A DNA stretch of 64,000 nucleotides from Rasiella rasia (GCF_011044175.1 NZ_CP049057.1:1813501-1877500); one strand, 5' to 3'; positions 26,601-34,525 are shown, numbered from the stretch's first letter. Numbers and translations: made by a program. The notes: generated by a model not told the origin, from the letters alone.

Positions 26601-26918
26601 TTTTTTAGTTCCATTCCAGAAAATTTCAGTAAACAAGCCCGTTTGCGGTGTACCTTGCCCGATGGTAAGATTAACCATCCCATAGCCGTTAGTGGTTGTA
26701 TCTTGTATTTCTTGGTATTCAACAGCTCCGTTGGCGTCTATAATCGTAAAGCGAAACGCTACCTGCGCATTTACCAGAATATTATTAGTAGCATCTACCC
26801 CAGGCAATTCCTGTGGGTTCGGGTCTATAATAATTGCCTGATAGCTCAAACCATCGGTCTGGGCGGCGGCAGTTATACTTAAAAGTAAGACAATACAAAA
26901 GTGTAGTAATTTTTTCAT
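23622..26918 (-). CDS. Fibre-like surface protein A: 26-residue repeats, Pro-rich linker, tail-fibre-like C-terminal domain
   Basis: From ATG 26918 the protein has 1098 residues; an ATG 21 bases upstream overlaps the previous gene and precedes a less natural signal peptide. Signal peptide MKKLLHFCIVLLLSITAAAQ. The domain order is that of protein B: TDGLSYQAIIIDPNPQELPG, VAFRFTIIDANGAVEYQE, a 26-residue repeat array (about residues 143-626), GDGIIIKLGRNHGAYTGVP, a linker, and SGNGDYAEWLQRENFSEYIT, AGDIVGVKGGKI, MGQVPVKVLGPVRTGDFIVA, VGRSWDEN. A coiled coil (KLKEKQQHYEVKYKALEKQV) ends it. The linker differs: it is a proline-rich run with steps like VTIPRIVLPQIPIIPEF and no Cys cluster. No T9SS domain. 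Probably a partner or alternative of protein B. Confidence 0.8.
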   Translation of the reverse strand: MKKLLHFCIVLLLSITAAAQTDGLSYQAIIIDPNPQELPGVDATNNILVNAQVAFRFTIIDANGAVEYQEIQDTTTNGYGMVNLTIGQGTPQTGLFTEIFWNGTKKDLQVEINLDGNFSELSYQRLLFVPYALHRDIIATGFLDVAGNVSFGSNLTVDGTTNLNNTLSVNNASQTLLSGSLTVDGVTRLNNALSVTNDSPTTLTGNLLVFGATNLLDILEVEGNTLLRRELKVDGKTTLFDSLDVNNLSPTQLTGTLRVDGITDFESDVNINQGGDLNVSGSLNIEGATTFDGDLTVNGVTNLNSDLNVNNASPTNLSGTLVVDGATQFQDTFQVLGTTNLESSLDVNNQGETNLSGTLEVQQETNLNNSLNVNNGSPTVLSGTLNVDGLIGFGNDVTIEGVTNLNNALNVNNGAATNLSGTLDVLQATQLDNALNVAEQTTLQSTLDVLNGSATSLTGDLTVTGATVLNNTLDVTNASATNLTGTLNVDGVTDLNNDLNVTNSGNTNLSGTLEVDGVSTLNNGLKVINGSGTVLTGTLSVDEGAFFNNVVEVLNGSATTLTGVLDVTGATTLANSLDVTNGSATGLSGSLTVDGATNLNNTLTVTGATQINNDLTVTGIASLGSINTNGINVVADNPNYLATFQNTNNGNGDGIIIKLGRNHGAYTGVPNQVFPLTNSDGFLELSPIAAVGSLSSTLTTLTNKLTTTAPGGTSLTPQEVLDLVPASFFAGSIAGIGNGIIDYINSVDIPGTSTDILPVRFPAVTVPQTELLPRTVITPTVTVPVIGLEIPGVTIPRIVLPQIPIIPEFTLVPEIPNIPLTGLTIDIPTTNVGVVPESLTKENEYVTFQDKDGRWVGAIRAQSTEDFANNTILDPVYVLNVAAGFVGVDVADGIATGIAEISNIVDLYNKIGVEYASGNGDYAEWLQRENFSEYITAGDIVGVKGGKITKDITNAEQIMVVSHRPIILGNAPDKNKTHIGNNVAFMGQVPVKVLGPVRTGDFIVASTSIKGYGVAISQKDMTANDFKFAVGRSWDENLLEGPKMINTVVGVHNGDWASIITKLKEKQQHYEVKYKALEKQVELLDQKADDVLYSSQKN
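25040..26490 (-). repeat. 26-residue (78-bp) coding repeat array of fibre protein A
   Basis: About 18 units such as NLSGTLEVDGVSTLNNGLKV are present, again two half-units of about 13 residues. The array is collinear with that of protein B, including the distinctive early unit (LNVSGSLNIEGATTFDGDL versus VDVSGDMLVQGATTLEQDL) and the extra half-unit after the V-T-I-x-G-V-T-N-L-N-N unit. The whole gene was therefore duplicated after the array had formed. Confidence 0.8.
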
Positions 26919-26928
26919 GATGTACTTT

Positions 26929-27600
26929 TTATTCTTCAACTTCAGTTTCTTCTTCTAACTCTTTTTCTTTTTTAGGAGGTAGAGTAAGTGTAAAGCCAAT
27001 TCCGATGTTATTCATTACAATCTTCAATTTTTCATTGCTATTGGGCGATTTATCTTCTAGATCTAAACTCTGTCCGTAGGTATACAACAGATAAATTGAA
27101 CTTTTTTCTGAAATTGGATACGAAAGACCCAATCCACCTCTAAAGAAAAATCCAGCATCGTCAAATTCTTCCACACCTTTTAAATCGAACACCTGATTGT
27201 TTAAGCGTTGCGTACCTTGAAGTAAGAATTCGTATGAAGCGTTCACTTTAAGAAAAGGTGTGAAATTATGCCACGTAAACAGGTCGTAATCGAATCCTAA
27301 ATTGATGCCTAGATAGTCTACGTCGTATTCAAAAAAGTTGCCCAGCACATTGTCACTTCCCACAGAACCATAGCTATTGTGAGAAACGCCTAAACTTGCA
27401 TTTAGACCTTCAGTAAAAATGTTGTGACTAAACCCAGCCGATAAATAGCTTTTGGTAACTGAATTTAGATTTTCAAGTTCATTTCCTTGGCTATTAGTAA
27501 ATTCGAAATTTGACGACGTTAGCCCTGCTTCAAGAAAAATTTCTTGAGAAAAGGAAGTAAGTGATATTGTTAAAAAAAACAAGAGTATACGTGTTTTCAT
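26929..27600 (-). CDS. Outer-membrane beta-barrel protein of the surface-fibre operon
   Basis: The product has 223 residues, with a signal peptide MKTRILLFFLTISLTSFSQ. The body is a string of amphipathic strands such as SYLSAGFSHNIF, ASLGVSHNSYG, YLGINLGFDYDLF, FLKVNASYEFLLQGT, GFFFRGGLGLSYPI and IYLLYTYGQSLDL. It ends NNIGIGFTLTLPPKKEKELE, followed by a very acidic tail EEETEVEE. This is an eight-to-ten-strand small barrel of the OmpA/PorT-like kind with a Lys/Glu-rich tail at the C-terminus. It lies 15 bp after the small T9SS gene, and the following fibre gene starts inside or at its end. An anchor for the fibres is one possible role (inference). Confidence 0.75.
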   Translation of the reverse strand: MKTRILLFFLTISLTSFSQEIFLEAGLTSSNFEFTNSQGNELENLNSVTKSYLSAGFSHNIFTEGLNASLGVSHNSYGSVGSDNVLGNFFEYDVDYLGINLGFDYDLFTWHNFTPFLKVNASYEFLLQGTQRLNNQVFDLKGVEEFDDAGFFFRGGLGLSYPISEKSSIYLLYTYGQSLDLEDKSPNSNEKLKIVMNNIGIGFTLTLPPKKEKELEEETEVEE

Positions 27601-27615
27601 AATAGGCGTGGTTGG

Positions 27616-28113
27616 TTAATTTTTTATAAGGTTGGCAGTAAATATTTTCTCTGCATGAGAAACATGAAGTAAGTAACTCGCACTAGAAAGAAATCCAAAA
27701 TCTATTTGCAATTCTCTCGCAGGGGCTTCTTCTTTATTGTAAACAATACGCCCTGAAATATCGTAAAGTATGATAGATATAGGTCCTTCTATGGTTTCTG
27801 AAAATCGAATAGTAACATTACTATCAAATGGGTTAGGAAAAACAACCGCTTGTAACGAAGCGTCTGTTTGTATTACTTTTTTTATAGTGATAGGAGGTTG
27901 AATGAATCCTTGTAGCACCGAAATTTCCTGAGCTTGGTGTTGCCCGATTACACTTCCTTGTCCTACACTTTGTTGTACGAGATACGTTTTTCCTTCAGCA
28001 TTTACCGTGGTCGAAGCTCCATTAACTCCAATAGTAGAGCGAATGGTTTCTTGAGCAGAGAGCGAGCCAAGTGCCAAAAAGAGCATGCTGACAATACATA
28101 ATTTAGTTGTCAT
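27616..28113 (-). CDS. Small T9SS type A sorting-domain protein, first gene of the surface operon
   Basis: The product has 165 residues: a signal peptide (MTTKLCIVSMLFLALGSLSA), a short domain QETIRSTIGVNGASTTV, YLVQQSVGQGSVIG, VLQGFIQPP of a type often found in small flavobacterial secreted proteins, and a complete sorting domain VVFPNPFDSNVTIRF, ISIILYDISGRIVYNK, SASYLLHVSHAEKIFTANLI. It should be exported by T9SS and attached at the cell surface. It follows the strong promoter at 28138-28168 and is 15 bp upstream of the barrel gene. Confidence 0.85.
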   Translation of the reverse strand: MTTKLCIVSMLFLALGSLSAQETIRSTIGVNGASTTVNAEGKTYLVQQSVGQGSVIGQHQAQEISVLQGFIQPPITIKKVIQTDASLQAVVFPNPFDSNVTIRFSETIEGPISIILYDISGRIVYNKEEAPARELQIDFGFLSSASYLLHVSHAEKIFTANLIKN

Positions 28114-28137
28114 GGTATGTATAGATTCAATTCATCT

Positions 28138-28168
28138 CAAAGATATGTGCTGAGATAAAGGAAGTCAA
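28138..28168 (-). promoter_or_regulatory. Promoter of the six-gene surface-fibre operon
   Basis: On the minus strand TTG (28168-28166) and TATCTTTG (28145-28138) are separated by 20 bp, a textbook Bacteroidota -33/-7 pair. The leader is about 20 bases. The three TACGTA sites at 28169-28205 begin directly upstream. Confidence 0.75.
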
Positions 28169-28205
28169 TACGTACAACAGGTGCATTTTTACGTAGGGGT
28201 ACGTA
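28169..28205. promoter_or_regulatory. Three phased TACGTA sites, candidate regulator binding region
   Basis: The palindrome TACGTA occurs at 28169-28174, 28190-28195 and 28200-28205. Start-to-start distances are 21 and 10 bp, two turns and one turn of the helix, so all three face the same side. The first abuts the -33 element of the operon promoter. The neighbouring gene encodes a LuxR-type response regulator. Binding is inference. Confidence 0.5.
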
Positions 28206-28208
28206 GTA

Positions 28209-28853
28209 CTACAGTGAGCCTAATAACTCACGATTTTCTTTAGTCCAAAGAAGAAGTGCATCTGGATTTGCATCTAGCCCCAACTTTTCAATAATATTTG
28301 TTCTGTGTTTCTGAACAGTTCTGTAGGAGATATTCACGAGTTCGCCAATTTCTTTCGATGATTTTTGCTGCGCAACCAGTCTTAAAATAGTACGTTCTGA
28401 AGGCGATAAAAAATTAAGCTTCGTAATGGCCGGGGCAACCTGCTCTTGAAAAACATTCTCAAAAGTTTTACTAAAATATGGAGTGCCGTCATAAACCGAT
28501 TGTATACAATTTTGAACCTCAGAAAATGGTTCATCTTTGAGCAAGTATCCACTAATGTTCAATTTTTTGGCTCTAATAATAAAACCTTTTTCCTTATGGG
28601 AAGTTAGTATTATATATTTGGTTGGCAATGAGAGCTGACTAGCTTTTACAATAACTTCAAAGCCTGTTAAAATGGGCATTTCAATATCTAAAATAGCAAT
28701 AGCTGGCTTTTCAGAAACAAGCAATTCGAGTGCCTCTACTCCATTTGCAGCCTGTAGCATTTGCGTATAACCTTGCTCTTTAAATTCTTGCAACAATCCC
28801 TTTAAAAGCATAGGGTGGTCATCAGCTATTAAAATTTTTATATCTCTATTCAT
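28209..28853 (-). CDS. LuxR/NarL-family response regulator
   Basis: The product has 214 residues. The receiver domain starts DIKILIADDHPMLLKGLL, has the phosphoacceptor D56 (AILDIEMPILTGFE), T84 and K106 (GYLLKDEP). The C-terminal LuxR-type helix-turn-helix reads LSPSERTILRLVAQ, SSKEIGELVNISYRTVQKHR, IIEKLGL. Its ATG overlaps the stop of the histidine kinase gene by four bases, so the two form a cognate pair. The stop lies just 3 bases from the TACGTA cluster and about 95 bases from the first gene of the surface operon on the same strand. That operon is therefore the prime target candidate. Confidence 0.92.
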   Translation of the reverse strand: MNRDIKILIADDHPMLLKGLLQEFKEQGYTQMLQAANGVEALELLVSEKPAIAILDIEMPILTGFEVIVKASQLSLPTKYIILTSHKEKGFIIRAKKLNISGYLLKDEPFSEVQNCIQSVYDGTPYFSKTFENVFQEQVAPAITKLNFLSPSERTILRLVAQQKSSKEIGELVNISYRTVQKHRTNIIEKLGLDANPDALLLWTKENRELLGSL

Positions 28854-31828
28854 TTCTTAGGAATAATTGCTGTAAAGGTAGTTCCATCTCCCAAGTTACT
28901 GTTTATTTCTAATGTACCTTTCACTATTTTTATTCTTTCAGCCAATGTTTTAAGGCCTAAACTATTTTGCAATGCGGCATCTGCCATGTTGAAGCCTCTT
29001 CCATTGTCTGAAACAACAATTACAATATCATTTAATCTTTCTCCTACTTCAACTTCGGCTGCCGTGGCATTTGAATGTTTTAGACAATTTGCCAAACACT
29101 CTTGTACAAATCTAAAGATATTTAGTGTTTCAGTTTCATTAAAAAAAGAATCTATAGGTGCAACGGTAACAGAGAAAAATGTATCTGTCTGCTCGTCTAA
29201 ATCGTATACCAATTGCTCGATGCTTTCGGTTAAGCCTAGTAATTTCAAGTTGGCGGGGTATAGCCCACGAGAAATACCTCGCACTTCTTCCAACACATTA
29301 TTAGTAAGCGCGGTAAGATCCTGATCTCCTTTTTGTTGCGTTTTCTTTTTTATGAGCGTTAATTGCTGGCCTACGCTATCATGAAGCTCCTTCGCAATAT
29401 GATTTCGTTCCTTTTCTTGAGAAAGTAATAAATCTATTGAGAACTGTTCCTGCATTCGCTGTTTGCTTTTAGACTGTTTTAAGTAATAAAGCAACAAAAG
29501 TATTGCCCCAGAAGAAAGCAATAAATAAAACCACCAAGTACGATAAAAGAAGTCTTTAGAATCAATGTTAAGTCGCAATGTCTCCCCTAACTTTTTACCT
29601 GAAAAATCTAAAGCCTCTATTTCCAACAAATAATTTCCAACTGCCATATTTGGGAAACGTATCTGTTGCTCTTGCCCAATATTAGTCCATGCCTCATTAT
29701 TTAGGCGGTATTGAAAACTATGAGGTTTGTTTTCAACATTATGCGTTAAGGCATACTCAATCTGAAGCTCCTTAAACTCTGCAGGCAAGGTTATAGAAGG
29801 AGAATTGGTAAATAAACTTTGGTCTAGAACATCTATTATGCGACGTTCCTTCTTATCGTAACTTCTAACTTTAAGCAATTTTAATTCTGAAATATTCGCT
29901 TCAGGAACAATGGATTTCGGATCAAAATAGTTGAGCCCAGCAATGCTCCCAATTAACAATTTGTCTCCTAAGTCCAGTGCGCTATACCTATTTGCTTCGT
30001 TGTTACTAAACCCGTCTTTTGTAGAAAATCGAGTTGCTGTGTTCTCTTTGGTATCCCACCGCACGTATCCGTTAAATGTATTTATCCACCAAACATTACC
30101 TCTAGGAATAATTGTGGCAATACCAGCACCCAATGCATCTTGATAAAGATTCTTAAATGTTTTTGTCTCTTCATGAAAAGCAACAATAGATCCAGAACGA
30201 CTTCCTAATAAAAAACCATAGTCGGGGTGGTAATCTACCATAAGTAAATAGCTGTCTGCCAATTGGTTTCGACCATTATAAAATGTGTGCTTTTTAGTAT
30301 GGGTATTATAGATTAACAACCCTTGCGACGTTGCTACAGCAAGCAACTGCCTATGCTTATCATACGCTAAATCGTGCATATGTAAAGTGTCGGTTTTTAG
30401 AATTTCTTCAAACTGCTTAGCGCGCATATTGAAAGAAAGTAACTGATAATTTTTAGTGCCTGCAAGAATTATAGAATCGTTAATCTGTTCTAGCGAAGTA
30501 AGCGGGTGGTGACGATAATAAGTAGTTGTTTTATCAGACAAATTAGCCGATATTATTCCAGATCTAGCATTTGCCCATAGAAGATCTCCGTCCTTCACAA
30601 AATTTCTAGAACTATTAGGGAACCCATTGTTTTTTGCTCCAACAAACACAAGCTTTTTGGTACTCATTGTTGTTGTATCAAAAAGGTGCCACCCGTGTTG
30701 GTCTGTCGCCAGTAAATAGGTGTCTTCTTTAAGGTGATGTATTGCCCTAAATTGATGTTCTGGGAGTATTTGCTTAATAGCCTGCTGCTGAAATTGGTAA
30801 TGATGAAGTTGGCCAGAGCTTGTACCAATCCACATGTCTTTCTTTACATTCTGAGATGCTGAATGCAGCGCCACAACGCCTTCAAACTGCTTCTTATTAT
30901 ACCATGTTTCTATTCCGTTTTCTTCTGAAACTTTACTAAATTGAAGATTTCCATTATATTCACTCACCAGTAACTTATTACCCAAGGTATCTTTCACAAA
31001 AGCTAGATTTGATGCGGGCATACTGGTGTTTGGTGAAGCCATCGGTCGAATATCCAGCAGCGTTTCATCTAAATAATGCAATTTTGTGTTTCCTCTAAAA
31101 AACAGAGCCTTCTTTTCTCCTAGTTCAAGTATCTCATCAATTCTTAAGATTCTAGAAACAGCATCTAGTTCTTTGTATTTATCAGCCCTTATTTCTTTCA
31201 CCAACGTTCCACTTTTGGTAAACAATTTAATCGCAAAATAATAATCACTAATTAACCAATGGTCTTTCAGTTTTACTAGTTGGGTGCTCGTGCCAACATG
31301 GTACTTGTTTTCTGAGCTAGTAAAAGAGAAAAGTGCTGTTGTACTTAAATTTGTGTGTAATTGCAAAAGTGTGAGGTCTCGGTCTTTTTGCACAAGAACA
31401 TATTCGTTTCCTTCAATTAAAAATATCCTCGAAATAGAATCTGCATTCAATTCAATTTTTGAAAAAGCTGTAGTTAACGGATTAAAAAATAAGAGCCCAT
31501 TATCTGTCAACAAAATAAAATTTCCATCAGCGCGCATGTAAAACTTCAACACATCGGTAACCCCATAGATTTCCGGAATTGGAATGCTATGAAATGTCTT
31601 TCCGTTAAAACGTTGTAAGGCAATGGTTTTATCTCCAGCAATAATTTCACGTGTTGCTAGAATATTTCCGCAGAGCCACAAAAAACCATCGGTATCAAAA
31701 ATAACATCAGAAATAGCGTCTAAAGCTATACCGTCTTCCTTGTCAAAAGTTTTAACCAATACTTCTCGCTCTTGAGACACCATGGTATATGCACATAACA
31801 AGAATAGCATGTATATGCAAATTTTCAC
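28850..31828 (-). CDS. Sensor histidine kinase with periplasmic beta-propeller and Y_Y_Y domain
   Basis: From the GTG at 31828 the protein has 992 residues and a signal peptide/first TM (VKICIYMLFLLCAYTMVSQ). An open frame continues upstream to 31945, but a TATCTTTA box at 31892-31885 suggests transcription starts inside that part. The periplasmic region has propeller-type repeats (DGFLWLCGN, KDMWIGTSSGQL, NVWWINTFNGYVRWD) and a Y_Y_Y domain (FQYRLNNEAWTNIG, GNYLLEIEALDFSGK). One TM follows (WWFYLLLSSGAILLLLYYL), then a HisKA_3 domain with H816 in AKELHDSVGQQLTLIKKK. The HATPase domain (RFVQECLANCLKHSNA, VVSDNGRGFN) closes it. The architecture resembles the half of hybrid two-component sensors used for surface polymers in Bacteroidota, but the ligand is unknown. 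Confidence 0.88.
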   Translation of the reverse strand: MKICIYMLFLLCAYTMVSQEREVLVKTFDKEDGIALDAISDVIFDTDGFLWLCGNILATREIIAGDKTIALQRFNGKTFHSIPIPEIYGVTDVLKFYMRADGNFILLTDNGLLFFNPLTTAFSKIELNADSISRIFLIEGNEYVLVQKDRDLTLLQLHTNLSTTALFSFTSSENKYHVGTSTQLVKLKDHWLISDYYFAIKLFTKSGTLVKEIRADKYKELDAVSRILRIDEILELGEKKALFFRGNTKLHYLDETLLDIRPMASPNTSMPASNLAFVKDTLGNKLLVSEYNGNLQFSKVSEENGIETWYNKKQFEGVVALHSASQNVKKDMWIGTSSGQLHHYQFQQQAIKQILPEHQFRAIHHLKEDTYLLATDQHGWHLFDTTTMSTKKLVFVGAKNNGFPNSSRNFVKDGDLLWANARSGIISANLSDKTTTYYRHHPLTSLEQINDSIILAGTKNYQLLSFNMRAKQFEEILKTDTLHMHDLAYDKHRQLLAVATSQGLLIYNTHTKKHTFYNGRNQLADSYLLMVDYHPDYGFLLGSRSGSIVAFHEETKTFKNLYQDALGAGIATIIPRGNVWWINTFNGYVRWDTKENTATRFSTKDGFSNNEANRYSALDLGDKLLIGSIAGLNYFDPKSIVPEANISELKLLKVRSYDKKERRIIDVLDQSLFTNSPSITLPAEFKELQIEYALTHNVENKPHSFQYRLNNEAWTNIGQEQQIRFPNMAVGNYLLEIEALDFSGKKLGETLRLNIDSKDFFYRTWWFYLLLSSGAILLLLYYLKQSKSKQRMQEQFSIDLLLSQEKERNHIAKELHDSVGQQLTLIKKKTQQKGDQDLTALTNNVLEEVRGISRGLYPANLKLLGLTESIEQLVYDLDEQTDTFFSVTVAPIDSFFNETETLNIFRFVQECLANCLKHSNATAAEVEVGERLNDIVIVVSDNGRGFNMADAALQNSLGLKTLAERIKIVKGTLEINSNLGDGTTFTAIIPKK

Positions 31829-31976
31829 TGAAATACGATGAAACTGGAAACTTGGGACCCCCAAAATGCTGATTTTGTTTGTAGTAAAGATAAAATTATT
31901 TATAGGATAGCCTTCAGAAATCTTACCTATTGTTGAAGCACACATTCACTTTAATTTGTTTAAATTCGTAACGCTT

Positions 31977-33350
31977 ATGGCTAAAACAAAAACTACCTTT
32001 TTCTGTCAGAACTGCGGTGCGCAATTTGCTAAGTGGCAAGGACAATGCACCTCTTGCAAGGAGTGGAACACCATTGCTGAAGAGGTTATTCAAAAAGCTG
32101 AAAAAGTATCTTGGGAAACCAACAATTCACTAGCATCTAACAAATCGAAGCGAGCAGCAAAACCTGTCTTAGTTTCTGAAATATCTTCAGAAAACGAAAC
32201 CCGATTAAACACTAAAAACGAAGAGTTAAACCGAGTTCTTGGTGGTGGGTTGGTTCCTGGCAGCCTAACGTTATTAGGCGGCGAACCAGGTATAGGAAAA
32301 AGTACACTAATGCTTCAAGTAGCATTAAATCTGCCGTTTAAAACGTTGTATGTTTCTGGTGAAGAGAGCGCACAACAGATTAAAATGCGTGCTGCCCGAA
32401 TTCATCCAGAAGCTAACAGCTGTTATATTCTAACCGAAACAAAAACACAGCATATTTTTAGGAATATTGCTGAAATGCAACCCGATATTGTTGTGATAGA
32501 TTCTATTCAAACCCTTCACACAGATTATATAGAAAGTAGTGCGGGCAGTATTTCTCAAATTCGAGAATGTACCACCGAGCTAATAAAATTTGCTAAAGAA
32601 ACGGCTACGCCAGTGATTCTAATAGGTCATATCACCAAAGATGGAAACATTGCTGGGCCTAAAATTTTAGAACATATGGTAGACACAGTGCTTCAGTTTG
32701 AAGGTGACAGAAATCATATCTACAGAATCTTACGTGCAAACAAGAACCGTTTTGGAAGCACAAACGAACTAGGCATCTACGAAATGCAAGGTAGCGGATT
32801 GAGACAAGTTAGTAATCCGTCAGAAATTTTAATTTCTAAAAATGAAGAAGATCTGAGCGGTACTGCTATTTCGGCAACTTTAGAAGGCATGCGACCCTTA
32901 ATGATAGAAATACAAGCCTTAGTGTCTACAGCAGTTTATGGCACTCCACAACGCAGTGCTACAGGGTATAATGCTAAGCGCCTTAATATGATTTTAGCCG
33001 TCTTAGAAAAACGAGCTGGCTTTAAATTAGGAGCTAAAGATGTGTTTTTAAATATTACTGGAGGGATTACAGTAGACGATCCAGCAATAGACCTTGCTGT
33101 TGTGGCAGCAGTACTTTCATCTAACATAGATATCGCTATTGATAAACGTATGTGTTTTGCTGCGGAAATTGGACTAGCAGGAGAGGTACGTCCGGTAACA
33201 CGCGTGGACCAACGTATTTTAGAAGCTGAAAAACTAGGATTTGAAAGTATCATAATTTCAAAATACTGCAAGCTTCCAAAAGAGCGCTACGGAATCTCAA
33301 TTATAAAAGTCGCAAAAGTACACGACGTTGTAAGGCATCTTTTTGGGTAA
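31977..33350 (+). CDS. radA: DNA repair protein RadA
   Basis: A RecA-like ATPase that drives branch migration in recombinational repair. From ATG 31977 it has 457 residues. A four-cysteine zinc finger (FFCQNCGAQFAKWQGQCTSC) is followed by the Walker A GGEPGIGKSTLMLQ, DIVVIDSIQTLHT (Walker B), the RadA-specific RANKNRFGSTNELGIYEM, and the Lon-like C-terminal domain (FLNITGGITVDDPAIDLAVV). The frame extends seven codons upstream to a TTG, which is rejected as it does not improve the N-terminus. It diverges from the histidine kinase gene and is followed 32 bp later by the M23 lipoprotein gene. Confidence 0.96.
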   Translation: MAKTKTTFFCQNCGAQFAKWQGQCTSCKEWNTIAEEVIQKAEKVSWETNNSLASNKSKRAAKPVLVSEISSENETRLNTKNEELNRVLGGGLVPGSLTLLGGEPGIGKSTLMLQVALNLPFKTLYVSGEESAQQIKMRAARIHPEANSCYILTETKTQHIFRNIAEMQPDIVVIDSIQTLHTDYIESSAGSISQIRECTTELIKFAKETATPVILIGHITKDGNIAGPKILEHMVDTVLQFEGDRNHIYRILRANKNRFGSTNELGIYEMQGSGLRQVSNPSEILISKNEEDLSGTAISATLEGMRPLMIEIQALVSTAVYGTPQRSATGYNAKRLNMILAVLEKRAGFKLGAKDVFLNITGGITVDDPAIDLAVVAAVLSSNIDIAIDKRMCFAAEIGLAGEVRPVTRVDQRILEAEKLGFESIIISKYCKLPKERYGISIIKVAKVHDVVRHLFG

Positions 33351-33382
33351 CGCAGGGCATAATTTCTGCTGAAAATTTACTA

Positions 33383-34525
33383 ATGAAAAAACTTAAGCTA
33401 CTTATTTTCTTATTAGGTCTCTTACTAGCCGTTGGGTGTGATAAAACGGTGAAAGATACCGAAGTTATAGATACACCACCCATACAGACAGCTAGAGAAA
33501 CTTATGTAGCAGGTTTTACCCAAAAGGACACACGTTTAAACACTTGGAACCATGCCTTTAAACGAGCACAGCAAGACAGCCTGCGCGTAACCCTGCCCTA
33601 TGCTGAGAGCGGAACATTTAGCTCTAAAACAACTGTTGCGCATAGTTATACCATTCAACTGCGTGCCGGCGAAAATCTTGTTGTTGCCCTTCAAACCCAA
33701 CCAGACACCACCCTTGTATTTATAGATCTTTTCAGAAAAACTGAAGATTCACTACCAACATATTCATTAATCAAGAGTGTATCAACACATACCGATACTT
33801 TAAATTACAAAAGCGATGCATACGGTTTGTACAAGGTTATTATTCAACCTGAAATGGCAAAAACAGTTCCTTTTCAGCTAAAAATGTATACACAACCTAT
33901 TTACTCTTTTCCTGTAGTTGGAGCTGGCAATGCTGATGTTAGAAGTTTCTGGGCAGCAAACCGAGGGGCAGGAACGCGCTCTCATGAAGGCATAGACATT
34001 TACGCAGCCAAAGGCACCCCAGTTATTGCGATTGCCAATGGTAAAATTACCTCAACCACAGATGGGGAGCTAGGTGGAAAACAAATTTATCTAGAAGACA
34101 AAGAGTTAAAAACTTCTATTTATTATGCACATTTAGACACAGTGCTCACCAAAAAAGATCGTAAAGTAAGCATCGGTGATACCATTGGTTTAGTGGGTAA
34201 TTCTGGAAATGCAAAAGATTTAGAACCCCATGTCCATTTTGGGATTTTTCTGGAAAAAACAGGACCAATAGATCCATATCCTTATGTAAAGCAAACAGAA
34301 ATCCCAAACCTTCCTACGTATACAGGCGCTACACGAGGGGTTGTTCTTTCAAACAAGGCAAGTATCTTTCAAGGTCCGTCTGCAGCATTACAGCAAATTG
34401 AAAGTCTTTCAAAGAATGACACTATCTCCATTTTAGGGCAACACCGCAATTGGTTTCGAGTACTAAGCAAAGAATCTGTACTAGGTTTTATTACTACTAC
34501 ACAGTTAGAGGTTTTAGCAAATTAA
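33383..34525 (+). CDS. M23-family (LytM) metallopeptidase lipoprotein
   Basis: The product has 380 residues. The lipobox LLGLLLAVGCDK shows a lipoprotein. A beta-rich N-terminal half (YTIQLRAGENLVVALQTQPD) precedes the zinc peptidase domain with the H-x-x-x-D motif in RSHEGIDIYAAKGTPVIAIA and the second histidine pair in EPHVHFGIF. Both metal-binding elements are intact, so an active peptidoglycan endopeptidase is likely. A C-terminal SH3-like segment (ASIFQGPSAALQQIE, ILGQHRNWFRVLSKESVLGF) may bind peptidoglycan. It is probably attached to the inner face of the outer membrane. Confidence 0.88.
   Translation: MKKLKLLIFLLGLLLAVGCDKTVKDTEVIDTPPIQTARETYVAGFTQKDTRLNTWNHAFKRAQQDSLRVTLPYAESGTFSSKTTVAHSYTIQLRAGENLVVALQTQPDTTLVFIDLFRKTEDSLPTYSLIKSVSTHTDTLNYKSDAYGLYKVIIQPEMAKTVPFQLKMYTQPIYSFPVVGAGNADVRSFWAANRGAGTRSHEGIDIYAAKGTPVIAIANGKITSTTDGELGGKQIYLEDKELKTSIYYAHLDTVLTKKDRKVSIGDTIGLVGNSGNAKDLEPHVHFGIFLEKTGPIDPYPYVKQTEIPNLPTYTGATRGVVLSNKASIFQGPSAALQQIESLSKNDTISILGQHRNWFRVLSKESVLGFITTTQLEVLAN

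Noticed and set aside
20246-26918. A prophage remnant, because of the tail-fibre-like domains
   Set aside because: Both genes have signal peptides and a Bacteroidota N-terminal domain, and no integrase, capsid, terminase or lysis gene is near.
31829-31945. Start of the histidine kinase at 31945
   Set aside because: The extra 39 residues precede a good signal peptide and contain a promoter-like TATCTTTA, so the GTG at 31828 is preferred.
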